Numbered from the stretch's first letter, positions 7,305 through 15,996 are shown. The stretch is 29,359 bases of DNA from JBDLID01 sp039715055 (GCA_039715055.1 JBDLID010000026.1:1-29359); one strand, 5' to 3'. The notes: a model not told the origin generated them from the sequence alone. Made by a program: numbers and translations.

Positions 7305-8683
7305 GCCGCACCTCCCTCAGTCTGCAGGTCATTACCTTTTACGATGGTCATAACCATATTATAGACAAAACAGGCTGCTCCGACAAAAATTGACACACCG
7401 GTAACCGTCCTGATGAGCCAGAATGGGGTTAAATTTCTGACAGTATCCATGAAGAGCTCAAGTCCCCACCACTCGAAGCCTTGAACCAGGCCGGCAGCCA
7501 GGAGATCGCCCCACATAACGGCAAGCCCGAGAGCAATTGTCCAGAATGCAATCTCTTCCGCTTTTCTGGAATAAGATTCCTTGCCGAAAACCTTGGGCCA
7601 CAGGTATGAGAAGAAGCCCATGAGCCAGAATCCGAAGGTACCGAACATAATAAGATGGGCATGGCCGGGAACCCAGTCAGTGAAGTGAATAACCTTCTGG
7701 GTGGTCAGCAGAACGTGGAAAGCACACTGCAGACAGGTGATTGCATAGTTGATGGTGCCGATGAAGACCCACCTGATGGCCATATTGGATTTCAGCTGCT
7801 CGGCATCGCCGCGCAGGGTCATCAGAAAGTTGACAATAACAGTGATAACAGCAAGCTCAAGTACAACCGTACAGATAACAGCGGCGTACTGGGCATACAT
7901 GGGAATGGGGCTCCAGAGGTAATGATGCACACCCTGAAGCGGGTAGAAAAAGGCCAGGCCCCAGAAACCGAGGAGCGACAATGCGTGACTCCAGATGGGC
8001 TTTTTCAGGAGAACAGGGACAAAGTAATACATCAGCCCCCAGCCGATGGGCGTAACATAGAGGCCCACCGCGTCATGAATCCAGGTACCGGTAACAGCAG
8101 CACCAGCCACACCGGGAACAAAGTATTGGGGTATGAAGTTACCCATGAAGTAGACCATGATTACCCAGACAAGTCCGATAATCAGGTACCAGTTCGCTGC
8201 ATACAGGGGCCGGTCCTTACCGGTCTTATAGATGGGTACGATAAACTGGATACACATAACCACCAGCCAGGCGGTGATAATGGGGTCAAGAATCTGGGGT
8301 GTTTCACCCCACTCAACGCCCTGGGCCAAGCCCATGAACAGAATCATGACCACGGTGCCGAGAACGGCTACCTGCAGGGCAATGGCCAGAAACCAGCCAA
8401 CATACTTTTCATTGAAAACCCTGTAACCGGTCAGCCTGGGCACAGCCCAGTACATTCCGGCAAGGAAGCCGTTGGTTATAAAACCGTACACCGCTCCGTT
8501 GGTATGGACCATGCGCAGCCGGCCGGGAGATAGCCAGGAGAACTCCGGCAGAAAATTTAAGTGAACCAGCTGAAGGGAGTAGATCAGCCCCAGCAGCATG
8601 ACGATGACAAGATACACCATCGCGAAGATTATATGAAACTTCACGAAGGTGTAGTTGACAATTCCTGTGTTTTGATTTGACAT
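7301..8683 (-). CDS. ccoN: cbb3-type cytochrome c oxidase catalytic subunit I (CcoN)
   Basis: 460 aa, about twelve membrane helices, ATG at 8683 behind GGGAGG. The metal-site residues are visible: His in MVHTNGAVYGF for low-spin heme, WIHDAVGLYVTP and GVHHYLWSP for CuB, and GHAHLIMFG for the hemes. A tyrosine lies six residues before the HH pair (FFYPLQGVHH), the place of the cross-linked tyrosine of C-family oxygen reductases, which argues for oxygen reduction and against a nitric oxide reductase. The usual ccoP gene is missing; the preceding diheme cytochromes are the likely electron donors. Confidence 0.95.
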   Translation of the reverse strand: MSNQNTGIVNYTFVKFHIIFAMVYLVIVMLLGLIYSLQLVHLNFLPEFSWLSPGRLRMVHTNGAVYGFITNGFLAGMYWAVPRLTGYRVFNEKYVGWFLAIALQVAVLGTVVMILFMGLAQGVEWGETPQILDPIITAWLVVMCIQFIVPIYKTGKDRPLYAANWYLIIGLVWVIMVYFMGNFIPQYFVPGVAGAAVTGTWIHDAVGLYVTPIGWGLMYYFVPVLLKKPIWSHALSLLGFWGLAFFYPLQGVHHYLWSPIPMYAQYAAVICTVVLELAVITVIVNFLMTLRGDAEQLKSNMAIRWVFIGTINYAITCLQCAFHVLLTTQKVIHFTDWVPGHAHLIMFGTFGFWLMGFFSYLWPKVFGKESYSRKAEEIAFWTIALGLAVMWGDLLAAGLVQGFEWWGLELFMDTVRNLTPFWLIRTVTGVSIFVGAACFVYNMVMTIVKGNDLQTEGGAA

Positions 8684-8685
8684 GC

Positions 8686-9456
8686 TTACCTACCTCCCTT
8701 ACCCATGAATTCAAGGATGTAGGAGACAAGATGCCACCGTTCATCCTCACTCAGCATTTTATCAAATGCCAGCATGGGTGTGTTATCAGCCCCAGAGGTT
8801 ATGGACATAAAAATATCCTCAACCGTTATCCCTCTCTTAATCCTGCCGGCAGTAAAATCCGCAGGACGAACCCGGTCATTGCAGATGGCGCTTCCCGGCC
8901 ATTTGAGCATAAATGTCACATTTGTCCGTGACGCCCTGGAGCCGTGGCACATCTCGCACCGGGTAACAAAGAGCTTGGCACCCTCATCCCTTGAGGCCTT
9001 GGTGCCGACAAAACCGGGAATCTTGGGGGCGACCGCGGCCACACCCGGTTTTTCATTGGCAAACCTTGGCGAAAGCGATTTGATGTATCCAACGACAGCG
9101 TTCAGGTCGGCATCGGACATGAGCCTGAAGTTTGGCATGGACGAGCCTGACAGACCATTTTTGATGACCTTTCTCAGATCGTCATCGGTGGGCAGCGAAT
9201 CGCCCGGGGTCGATTTGAACTTGTACAGACCCAGGGTAAAATTTCTCGGTTTAACCAACAGGTTTGCAGCAGTGGCGCTCCGGGAATCACCCTTTACACC
9301 GTGGCAGCTCAGACAGTTATTTTCATAGATCGTCTTTCCATCCTTGCCCTTGGCAAATGCCGGAGAACCGGCCAGGACGAAAGAGGCCATGAACAACACT
9401 GACAGGCAGGCGGCATAAGACCTGAAGGTGATAAACGACAGTAGTCGCTTTTTCAT
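8686..9456 (-). CDS. Periplasmic diheme class I cytochrome c
   Basis: 256 aa from the ATG at 9456, chosen because AGGGAGG precedes it; an upstream ATG at 9495 overlaps the end of the previous gene and has no ribosome site. A signal peptide ending in SPAFA is followed by two class I heme domains with CLSCH and CEMCH and distal methionines in SSMPNF and NTPMLAF. It ends two bases before ccoN, so it is probably coexpressed as oxidase electron donor, perhaps standing in for the diheme CcoP. It lacks the membrane anchor of CcoP. Its C-terminal domain shares the pattern ...DRWHLVSYILEFMGK with the two other diheme proteins upstream. Confidence 0.88.
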   Translation of the reverse strand: MKKRLLSFITFRSYAACLSVLFMASFVLAGSPAFAKGKDGKTIYENNCLSCHGVKGDSRSATAANLLVKPRNFTLGLYKFKSTPGDSLPTDDDLRKVIKNGLSGSSMPNFRLMSDADLNAVVGYIKSLSPRFANEKPGVAAVAPKIPGFVGTKASRDEGAKLFVTRCEMCHGSRASRTNVTFMLKWPGSAICNDRVRPADFTAGRIKRGITVEDIFMSITSGADNTPMLAFDKMLSEDERWHLVSYILEFMGKGGR

Positions 9457-9497
9457 ATCTATCCTCCCTTGATATAGTTCCATTCGTTTTTTCATTC

Positions 9498-10277
9498 TTA
9501 TTTACCCATCAGCTTCAACGTATAGGAAACGATGTGCCACCTGTCCTCTTCTTTCAGGGTATCTTCATAGGAAGGCATTCCGGAACCGTCCAGGCCACTT
9601 GAAAAGGTAATGTAGACCGCCTCGGGCGAAGTACCACGCTTCAGGTCACCGGATGTAAAATCAAAGGGGACGATTTTATGACCCCAGTCATCCTTCAGCT
9701 CAGCAGATTTTGAACCGTCACCCTTACCGGTTTCACCATGACACTCCCAGCACTTCATGTCTTTATAGACCTGTTTGCCTTTTTCGATGGATTCAGGCGA
9801 ACCGACATACGATGGTATATTGATAGCGATCAGATCGCACGGATCTTCCTCAAACCACCTCTCAGAGAACTCCTGGAGATAAGCAATAATATCTTTTTTC
9901 TCCTGTGTCGGCAGATCAGCAAACGAAGGCATGAACGACTTGGGAATTCCGTTGTCGATGGTTGCCATCAGGTCCGTGTCGTCAGGCAGACAGCCAGTGG
10001 ATGTGGTTCTGAATTTAAACACACCCAGGGTAAAATCCCTGGAAAATGTTGTGATTGATCGACCGCTTTTTTCTACAGTGGTACTCGAGCATACCGCTCC
10101 TTTGGCATCGCCTTTTTCACCATGACAGGCTGCACAATATTTTCCATAAAGCGCTTTGCCCGGCCCGGCTTCCTCGGCCTTCACCTCTCCTGTTCCAATG
10201 AATGAAAGAACACTCATCAGAAACAGGGCAGATACCCCTGTTAGAAAAATTTCTTTTCCTTTTTTATGGAACGTCAT
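9498..10277 (-). CDS. Periplasmic diheme class I cytochrome c, paralog of 11386-12210
   Basis: 259 aa, ATG at 10277 behind GGAGG. A signal peptide (to about residue 35) is followed by two class I domains with CAACH and CWECH. The second domain (GDG...FDFTSGDLKRG...GLDGSGMPSYED...RWHIVSYTLKLMGK) is nearly the same as in the gene at 11386-12210, so the two arose by duplication. Extra non-heme cysteine pairs (VCSS, GCLPDD, DPCDL) are also shared with it and may form disulfides. Probably a periplasmic carrier between the bc complex and the oxidase. Confidence 0.88.
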   Translation of the reverse strand: MTFHKKGKEIFLTGVSALFLMSVLSFIGTGEVKAEEAGPGKALYGKYCAACHGEKGDAKGAVCSSTTVEKSGRSITTFSRDFTLGVFKFRTTSTGCLPDDTDLMATIDNGIPKSFMPSFADLPTQEKKDIIAYLQEFSERWFEEDPCDLIAINIPSYVGSPESIEKGKQVYKDMKCWECHGETGKGDGSKSAELKDDWGHKIVPFDFTSGDLKRGTSPEAVYITFSSGLDGSGMPSYEDTLKEEDRWHIVSYTLKLMGK

Positions 10278-10306
10278 TTTTCCCTCCTTGTTTCCCTTCT
10301 ATTTTT

Positions 10307-10491
10307 GTAACTGTTCAGCAAGGGAGCCAAACTGCCCTTTATACTGAACTGTAACTGTTCAGATGTGCTCTATATCGGAGCCCGCACTTACCCGTTCATT
10401 AAGGACTTCGAAGCTTACCCAGCCACTGTGAGAAGGCCAGGTAAGCGTAGACTCCGAAATGGGCGATGCTGGAGTGCAGCTGAACAGTTAC
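10307..10491 (+). repeat. Long GTAACTRTTCAGC repeat element with inverted ends
   Basis: A 185-base non-coding element. Left end GTAACTGTTCAGC (10307-10319), a second direct copy at 10351-10362, and an inverted copy CTGAACAGTTAC at 10480-10491. The 10351-10491 part folds on itself: TCGGAG pairs with CTCCGA and GCTTACC with GGTAAGC. The element ends exactly one base before the stop codon of the cupredoxin gene (10492). The same architecture, with different filler, is at 27885-28037. Confidence 0.8.
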
Positions 10492-11238
10492 TTATTTTTT
10501 TGCAAAAGTATGATCTAAGGTTGTTGCCTCGCCGGCCTTCACCTCTACATCTATCGTCTCCTGCCCCAAGCCTTCATGCCACACCATGACCTTATAAGAC
10601 CCCGGCGGGAGATCCTTGATCTCAAAGCTTCCGCCATCTCCGGTCAGGGCAACATATGGATTTTTTGCGGCATAGATATAGGAACGCATCCACGGATGTG
10701 AATCGCATTTCACGTCAAGCATTCCGGTCCTTTTAACAGGCTTTTCAATGACCTGATTCTGGTTGGGCAGGGCCAGATTATAAACAGTGGAACGCTTCCC
10801 CTTCATCATCAGCCCCATGGAGGTATTGTGAAAGATGGGATCACTGTTTTTGATGATAAATTTTGCCTTCTTGTAGGCAATTCCAACCAATGGGGTGAAC
10901 TGACATTTGACGTTGTCAAGCTCCAGGTTCTCTGTGGGCATTGCTTTGCCTTTTTTGGCATTGGTGACGGCAACAACAACGTTTTTCACTCCAAGATCAT
11001 CACTGATGATAAACTTGCCCATTTTAAAATCCTTACCGCAAAACTCAACCTCATCGGCTTTTTTTGTGACAATGGGCGCCACGGGGTCAGCAATCTTTTC
11101 CGAAGCCTTGACAGTACCGACAATAGAGCCGCCGTTGGTGACTTCAATCACTTCATACCTCTTGCCCCTCTTCCTCGCAGACGCACTGCAGGGAACGATA
11201 AGAGCAATGACCAGCAGGGTTAATATCAACTTCTTCAT
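10492..11238 (-). CDS. Exported cupredoxin-like protein with C-terminal carboxypeptidase-regulatory-like domain
   Basis: 248 aa, ATG at 11238 behind GGAGGAAG, signal peptide to about residue 21 (SASA). Residues H137, C178, H181 and M184 (IFHNTSM ... CDSHPWM) have the spacing of a type 1 copper site, so a blue-copper electron carrier is likely. From about residue 196 follows a beta-sandwich with the pattern GSFEIKDLPPGSYKVMVWHEG, typical of carboxypeptidase-regulatory-like or methylamine-utilisation-type proteins. Placement among c cytochromes suggests an electron-transfer or scaffold role in the periplasm. Copper binding is inferred from motif only. Confidence 0.8.
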   Translation of the reverse strand: MKKLILTLLVIALIVPCSASARKRGKRYEVIEVTNGGSIVGTVKASEKIADPVAPIVTKKADEVEFCGKDFKMGKFIISDDLGVKNVVVAVTNAKKGKAMPTENLELDNVKCQFTPLVGIAYKKAKFIIKNSDPIFHNTSMGLMMKGKRSTVYNLALPNQNQVIEKPVKRTGMLDVKCDSHPWMRSYIYAAKNPYVALTGDGGSFEIKDLPPGSYKVMVWHEGLGQETIDVEVKAGEATTLDHTFAKK

Positions 11239-11385
11239 ACTTCCTCCATTTGTAGTTGGCCCATCTTAAGCAAAAACGACAAGCACCTTCAATTTTCGGC
11301 TGACACCCAAGTTATATGGCCTCACCGCAAAAAATACAAAAAAATAGTTCCTATTATCCTCTGTTTTTTATGAGCAGTAAATCTG

Positions 11386-12210
11386 TTAATGCTTCTCCTC
11401 TTCAGGTTTGGTCAACCCCATAAGTTTCAGAGTATAGGAGACAAGATCCCAGCGGGACTGCTCATCCAGCGAATCCTCATACGATGGCATACCGGTGCCG
11501 TCGAGGCCGGCTGTAAAGGTCATGTAAATATTCTCCGGGGTTGATCCCCTTTTCAGGGCGCCGGTGATAAAATTGAACGGCAGCAGTTTATTGCCCCAGT
11601 CGTCCTTGATATCGGCTGCCTTGGGGCCATCACCTGTTCCTTCATAGCCGTGGCATTCCCAGCATTTCATATTGTTATAGACGACCTTGCCCCGATCGAT
11701 CGATTTTGGCGAAGCAACATAGTCGGGCCTGCTGGCAACAATAACATCGCAGAGATCCTCTTCCTCAAAACGCTCGGAATAGGTTTTGATATACTCGGCC
11801 ACCGCCGCAAGATCCTCTTCGCTGATCCCCTCCTGGGGAGGCATGAACGAAGTGACGATTCCACCTTTGATGATATTTTTCAAATCCACATCATCAGGCA
11901 GACAACCGGTTGCCGTCGACCTGAAACGGTAGAGTCCCGAAGTAAAGTCACGCGGGTATGTCTTGAGCACACGACCATTTTTTTCTGCATACTGAATGAC
12001 CGAAACATGCCCTTTACCATCACCTTTCTGACCGTGACAGAGTCGGCAATTGACATTGTAGTATTTCTCTCCCAGCTCAACCTGGGCCAGCCAGGCGGCC
12101 TCTTCCTCTTCCTCGGACAGTTCTTCCTGTTGTGCTGCAGCCGCAAAGGGCAACATTAACGATATAAGCGCTAGAGCAAGCAATAAAGCCCATGGTTTAA
12201 GCAGGTTCAC
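11386..12210 (-). CDS. Periplasmic diheme class I cytochrome c, paralog of 9498-10277
   Basis: 274 aa with GTG start at 12210, supported by GGAGG eight bases before; the next in-frame starts lack a ribosome site. Signal peptide to about residue 26 (AAAA-QQ), an acidic stretch, then two heme domains with CRLCH and CWECH. The second domain closely matches the 9498-10277 protein (KDDWG, LKRG, GLDGTGMPSYED, SYTLKLMG). The tail is slightly longer and charged (KPEEEKH). The pair brackets the cupredoxin gene, as if a gene had been duplicated around it or the cupredoxin inserted between copies. Confidence 0.88.
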   Translation of the reverse strand: MNLLKPWALLLALALISLMLPFAAAAQQEELSEEEEEAAWLAQVELGEKYYNVNCRLCHGQKGDGKGHVSVIQYAEKNGRVLKTYPRDFTSGLYRFRSTATGCLPDDVDLKNIIKGGIVTSFMPPQEGISEEDLAAVAEYIKTYSERFEEEDLCDVIVASRPDYVASPKSIDRGKVVYNNMKCWECHGYEGTGDGPKAADIKDDWGNKLLPFNFITGALKRGSTPENIYMTFTAGLDGTGMPSYEDSLDEQSRWDLVSYTLKLMGLTKPEEEKH

Positions 12211-12268
12211 TTATATGCCTCCAACTGATATTTGTTTGTACAATCCACAAAGGTGTATTTCCCATCAT

Positions 12269-13681
12269 CTATTTACGACCAAAGGTCTTCACATAGCCGA
12301 CAACATCGGCAATGTCCTGTTCACTCAACCCTTCACCGTCAGGACCAAACCCCGGCATCGGCGTATCTTTTCTGCCGTCTCGAACCGTCATGGCCAGAAA
12401 TTCCGGGTCAGCCATCTTCTGGACAGTTTCATTTTTCAGGTTAATGCCAAGCTTGCGCCCGCCGCCTTTGCCGTCATCTCCGTGGCAGAAGGCACAGCGC
12501 TGTGTATAGAGGGCCTTTCCTTTTCCAACATCACTGGTGAACTCACGAAAATTAAAGGGCTGTTGCAGTTCGCCGCTTCTGTTTTTGGTGGTATGACCAA
12601 TAATTTTGTCGATTTCCTCTTTTTTCAAACCGGCGGCATTACTCTTCCAGGCAGTCATCTGGGTCCCTGGCCGCCCTTCTTCAATAAAGATCCGCAGTGT
12701 CGTGTCATCAATTTTATTGACAAAACCGCTGCCGGTAATCGCCGGGATGGTTCTGCCGAACACTTCATCATAAATTGACGTCTGTCCATCGCCGTGGCAG
12801 CCGCCGCAGTACATCTGAAACAGCGACGCACCATCTCGGTCCATGACCGGCAGGTTTTTTACCAGCTTGTACTTTGAGGGAACTTCGTCCGCCCGCATGG
12901 AAAAGATATAGGTGGTCAGGGCAACGGCTTCTTCCTCGCTGACCGTCACCTTCATCTCACTGGTGGGGACAATGGCGCGGGGATCATCAAAATGCTGTTT
13001 GATCCAGTTATAGGCAGTGAGATCTCCCTTTACATGCCCCATGGAGAAGTAATGAAGCGCTGCAGATCCAATACCGTCCAAAGCCTTACCAAGGTCACCG
13101 CCGGTGCCGTTGACCTTGTGACAGCCGAGGCAGCCTTTTTCCCTGAACAGCTTCTCGCCCAGAACTATGGTCTCCATGCCCTCATCGGCCAGCATCTTAT
13201 AATCGTGGCAGCGACCGCAGGCCGACTGCACATATTTGCCGGGGATGACCGGGTAATCCCAGTGAGACACCCCTCTCTCACCGCCGTGAGCTTCTTTTTT
13301 ATTGGTGGCCCGCCCCTGTCCGTAGTGGCATATGGTACAGCCGAACTTGGCCACTGGATGATTTTTCAGATAATTCCCGCTATGGGTGGTAAAAGGCTGA
13401 CCCACCCCGGCCATCATCGGATTCTCAACCCCGATGTGGCAGCTCGTACAGCGGTCAGCCTTTTTCAGGGCCGGAATGTAGACCTGGCGGATGCCGGTTT
13501 CAATCCTGGCCGCCCGTTTTCTGGCATCTTCATCCTTGGCATTCTTGACCAGATAGTCTTTATACTCAGCCTGATAGTTCTCATATTCGGTTGACAACTC
13601 CCTGTCCGTTGCCAGCCACATGAAGACGATCACAACAACCGAAGCAACCAGTAATAAAGATAAATAGAATCTACTGTGCAT
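12269..13681 (-). CDS. Membrane-anchored hexaheme c-type cytochrome of the bc-complex operon
   Basis: 470 aa, ATG at 13681 behind AGGTAG. One uncleaved N-terminal helix (about 5-24) holds it in the membrane. Six CxxCH motifs begin at residues 78, 115, 155, 184, 292 and 396. The first four form a compact multiheme part; the last two are in class I-like domains, one ending with a methionine in MPGFGPDG. Adjacent to the fused cytochrome b and Rieske genes, it probably takes the place of cytochrome c1 and collects electrons from the Rieske centre. Not a c1 or f homolog by motif. Confidence 0.9.
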   Translation of the reverse strand: MHSRFYLSLLLVASVVVIVFMWLATDRELSTEYENYQAEYKDYLVKNAKDEDARKRAARIETGIRQVYIPALKKADRCTSCHIGVENPMMAGVGQPFTTHSGNYLKNHPVAKFGCTICHYGQGRATNKKEAHGGERGVSHWDYPVIPGKYVQSACGRCHDYKMLADEGMETIVLGEKLFREKGCLGCHKVNGTGGDLGKALDGIGSAALHYFSMGHVKGDLTAYNWIKQHFDDPRAIVPTSEMKVTVSEEEAVALTTYIFSMRADEVPSKYKLVKNLPVMDRDGASLFQMYCGGCHGDGQTSIYDEVFGRTIPAITGSGFVNKIDDTTLRIFIEEGRPGTQMTAWKSNAAGLKKEEIDKIIGHTTKNRSGELQQPFNFREFTSDVGKGKALYTQRCAFCHGDDGKGGGRKLGINLKNETVQKMADPEFLAMTVRDGRKDTPMPGFGPDGEGLSEQDIADVVGYVKTFGRK

Positions 13682-13777
13682 ATTTCTACCTATTGAAGAA
13701 AAGGTTTCCTACTTCGTAGTTCAACCCGCATAATTTTATCAAACCGCATCATCAATCCCGTCTGCATAAATTTCCAA

Positions 13778-15337
13778 TCAGTGCATGGGCCACTGACTCT
13801 GGGACCAGAAAAAATCCCAGTTAGGACCACGCAGCACGGTTCCGGTGTATGTAAGGATTATAAAGGTTACCATTGCGGCAGTAAAAAGTGCGATGGCACC
13901 CATTCTGGTTGACCCGGTTCTCTTGATGGTAAACAGGGACCAACCCATGATTGCCAGGACCCACAGGTTACCTGGATTTATTAAAATAATGAGGAGCTGC
14001 GGAACACCCGGCCACCAGTTCCTGAACCAGCCGAAATTAATAACAAAGGCCAGCAGAGCGACGAGGCCCACGGCGGTAAGAACAAATGACTGGAAGGCGA
14101 CCATCTTGCCCTGACCGTTGGTGAACCAGAGGCCGACGTTGTTGTCTTCCCGATCAAGATAGGGAATAAGCAGCAGGCCGATGACTGCGACGACGGGTAA
14201 TACAATTCCACCCATAAAGGCCGAATAGGATACCAGCTCCTGGAGGCCCAGAAAATACCAGGGAGCCTTGGCCGGATTTTCAGGAATGGCTGCATTGGCA
14301 AGCTCTTTGAGCGGGGCGTCTATATAAAAAGCATAGGCCAGGACACAGGCCAGGGTGAGCATGAAGACAGCGCACTCGGCGACAATGAGGTTTGGCCAGC
14401 TCATCACCGTATTTTCCACGTCATTATCAACGGCAGGTGTCTTGCCTTTGGCAAGCTCCATCAAGCCATATGTTTTATATGTTGGGAAAATACCGCCCTT
14501 TTTTCCTGCGGGCTCAATATCGGCTCCCGCGGTTTCCTCGGCGGCTTTTGTCTCCGGCCTGGTCAGGCCGCCGTCTTTGCGGATCCTCCAGAAATGGACT
14601 CCGAGAAAGGCAAGGATTGCTGAAGGCAGTACAAGAATGTGAAGAAGGTAGACCCTGGTCAAAGACTCCTGCCCCGGATTCAGTCCACCGAGAAAAAGTT
14701 CCTTTTGAAATCCGCCGATATCGAAGAACTGGGTTACTCCGAAAATATCGGTGACGACTTTTGGGGATCCCGTGATATTGGCAACGATTACCATGGCCCA
14801 GTATGACAGCTGGTCCCAGGGCAGCATATAGCCGGTCAGGTTCAGAACAAAGGTGAGAATCAGGAGGACAATGCCGATAACCCAGTTGAATTCCCTGCCC
14901 TTGCGGTATGACCCGGTGAAAAAGACCCTTGCCATGTGCAGGATGACAAATATGATCATTGCCTCGCCTGCCCACTTATGGATATTTCTCATGAAACGGC
15001 CACCGGTCACAACAAAATTGATGTCCTTGACCGTATTGTAGGCATTCTCAACCGCCGGGTTGTAATAGATCATCAAAAAGACGCCGGAAACAAAGGCGAT
15101 CATCAGAAGAAAGAGTGAAATAAGGCCTAACCCAACCGTGTATGTTGGCCTCAATGTGTTCACATGTGTTTTCACCCCCTGGATATGGAGGAAAAAATTG
15201 TTGAACATCAGGGCAGCCCGCGATTTATCAGAGGTCGGCTTGCCGCCTCTGCCGTAAGACCCAAGAAAAGAGTCTTTTAATGATCGCAGATTATCCTTGA
15301 ACTGTGACAATCCAGCTTGGTTTAAATCGTTCATCAT
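13778..15337 (-). CDS. Cytochrome b of a Rieske/cytochrome b complex, N- and C-terminal domains fused
   Basis: 519 aa from the ATG at 15337 (GGAT four bases upstream). The frame stays open to a TTG at 15361, but those bases belong to the palindromic element at 15348-15474, so the TTG is unlikely. Heme ligands: first His pair 13 residues apart (HKWAGEAMIIFVILH) and second pair 14 apart, a b6-type spacing. The C-terminal half contains KAPWYFLGLQE, the place of the PEWY quinol-site motif, in a non-canonical version. Long single-chain form combines PetB and PetD regions. It oxidises (mena)quinol and passes one electron to Rieske and one across the membrane. Confidence 0.93.
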   Translation of the reverse strand: MMNDLNQAGLSQFKDNLRSLKDSFLGSYGRGGKPTSDKSRAALMFNNFFLHIQGVKTHVNTLRPTYTVGLGLISLFLLMIAFVSGVFLMIYYNPAVENAYNTVKDINFVVTGGRFMRNIHKWAGEAMIIFVILHMARVFFTGSYRKGREFNWVIGIVLLILTFVLNLTGYMLPWDQLSYWAMVIVANITGSPKVVTDIFGVTQFFDIGGFQKELFLGGLNPGQESLTRVYLLHILVLPSAILAFLGVHFWRIRKDGGLTRPETKAAEETAGADIEPAGKKGGIFPTYKTYGLMELAKGKTPAVDNDVENTVMSWPNLIVAECAVFMLTLACVLAYAFYIDAPLKELANAAIPENPAKAPWYFLGLQELVSYSAFMGGIVLPVVAVIGLLLIPYLDREDNNVGLWFTNGQGKMVAFQSFVLTAVGLVALLAFVINFGWFRNWWPGVPQLLIILINPGNLWVLAIMGWSLFTIKRTGSTRMGAIALFTAAMVTFIILTYTGTVLRGPNWDFFWSQSQWPMH

Positions 15338-15347
15338 TGTTATCCGT

Positions 15348-15474
15348 GATGGCGTCGCCAAAACTCTTCATCTGCTTCGTTGCTGCGAATTTTCTATCAT
15401 TACAATGTACCTTAGTACACCGGAATGATAGAAAATTCACGCGTCTTGCATATGAAGTTTTTTACTTAGCCATC
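15348..15474. repeat. 127-bp palindromic intergenic element between Rieske and cytochrome b genes
   Basis: The core has perfect 15-base arms, GAATTTTCTATCATT at 15387-15401 and its complement at 15424-15438, around an inner TGTAC-CTTA-GTACA hairpin. Imperfect outer arms extend through CTTCAT...ATGAAG to GATGGC...GCCATC. It interrupts an otherwise tight operon and reads into the 5' end of the cytochrome b frame. No copy elsewhere in the window. It looks like a non-autonomous repeat (REP/MITE-like). Confidence 0.75.
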
Positions 15475-15522
15475 TGAAATTTTAGGTTTTTACGAACTTG
15501 CTATTCGTGTTTCCTTAAACGT

Positions 15523-15996
15523 TTAAGCAAAGATGTATTTGGTCCCGGTGGGGACGGCTTTTGCTGTATCAACAACCAATGTCCCATCAACCTCCTGGCT
15601 GATCTCGTGCCACTCCAGGGGCCTTGGTGCCGGTCCGGCAATGACATTGCCTTCCGCTGTGTATTTTGATCCGTGGCAGGGGCACTGAAACCCCCACTCA
15701 GTGGGAGTAACCAGGCAGCCAAGATGGGTGCAGATACTGGATATGGCGTACAGGCCGTCCCCATCTGAAAAGACGATAACTTTCTTGTCTGTCAGGTTCT
15801 TAGAGGTCCCTTCGGGAAAATGCTCCACCTTGCCGATCTTGAATTTTGTCGGTTCTTCATAGCGCACATTGGGCTTAATCAGCCTGAGGGTTCCACCTAG
15901 GACCCCGGTGGCTGCAACCGCAGCGGTAATAAATGTCGCCTTGCTCAGGAAATCACGCCTTGTGCCCCCAGGGTTATCAGCGGTCTGACTACTCAT
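15523..15996 (-). CDS. Rieske 2Fe-2S protein of the bc complex
   Basis: 157 aa, ATG at 15996 behind GGAGGAG, overlapping the previous stop by eight bases. A twin-arginine signal (RRDFLSK, residues 13-19) and hydrophobic anchor are followed by the two cluster motifs CTHLGC (89-94) and CPCHGS (105-110), with the disulfide cysteines in place. It accepts electrons from quinol at cytochrome b and hands them to the membrane multiheme cytochrome. The chain is compact, as in b6f-type Rieske proteins. A perfect palindrome CTTAAACGTTTAAG spans its stop codon. Confidence 0.95.
   Translation of the reverse strand: MSSQTADNPGGTRRDFLSKATFITAAVAATGVLGGTLRLIKPNVRYEEPTKFKIGKVEHFPEGTSKNLTDKKVIVFSDGDGLYAISSICTHLGCLVTPTEWGFQCPCHGSKYTAEGNVIAGPAPRPLEWHEISQEVDGTLVVDTAKAVPTGTKYIFA

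Noticed and set aside
7655..8533. 292-codon plus-strand ORF opposite ccoN
   Set aside because: It is a shadow of ccoN on the other strand; composition rich in His/Asn/Gln, no ribosome site and no domain.
7301..8683. CcoN-like gene as a nitric oxide reductase subunit
   Set aside because: The tyrosine six residues before the CuB HH pair and a CcoO partner fit a C-family oxygen reductase.
10351..10491. Foldback arm as an integron attC site
   Set aside because: The ends GTAACTGTTCAG/CTGAACAGTTAC do not fit the R boxes (RYYYAAC and GTTRRRY), there is no integron integrase and no cassette array.
11336..11355. Terminator AATAG-GAA-CTATT plus T-run after the diheme c gene at 11386
   Set aside because: Five base pairs, mostly A/T, too weak; genes on both sides look like one operon.
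15338..15361. TTG at 15361 as cytochrome b start
   Set aside because: The extra codons lie within the palindromic element; the ATG at 15337 has a better site and gives a normal N-terminus.
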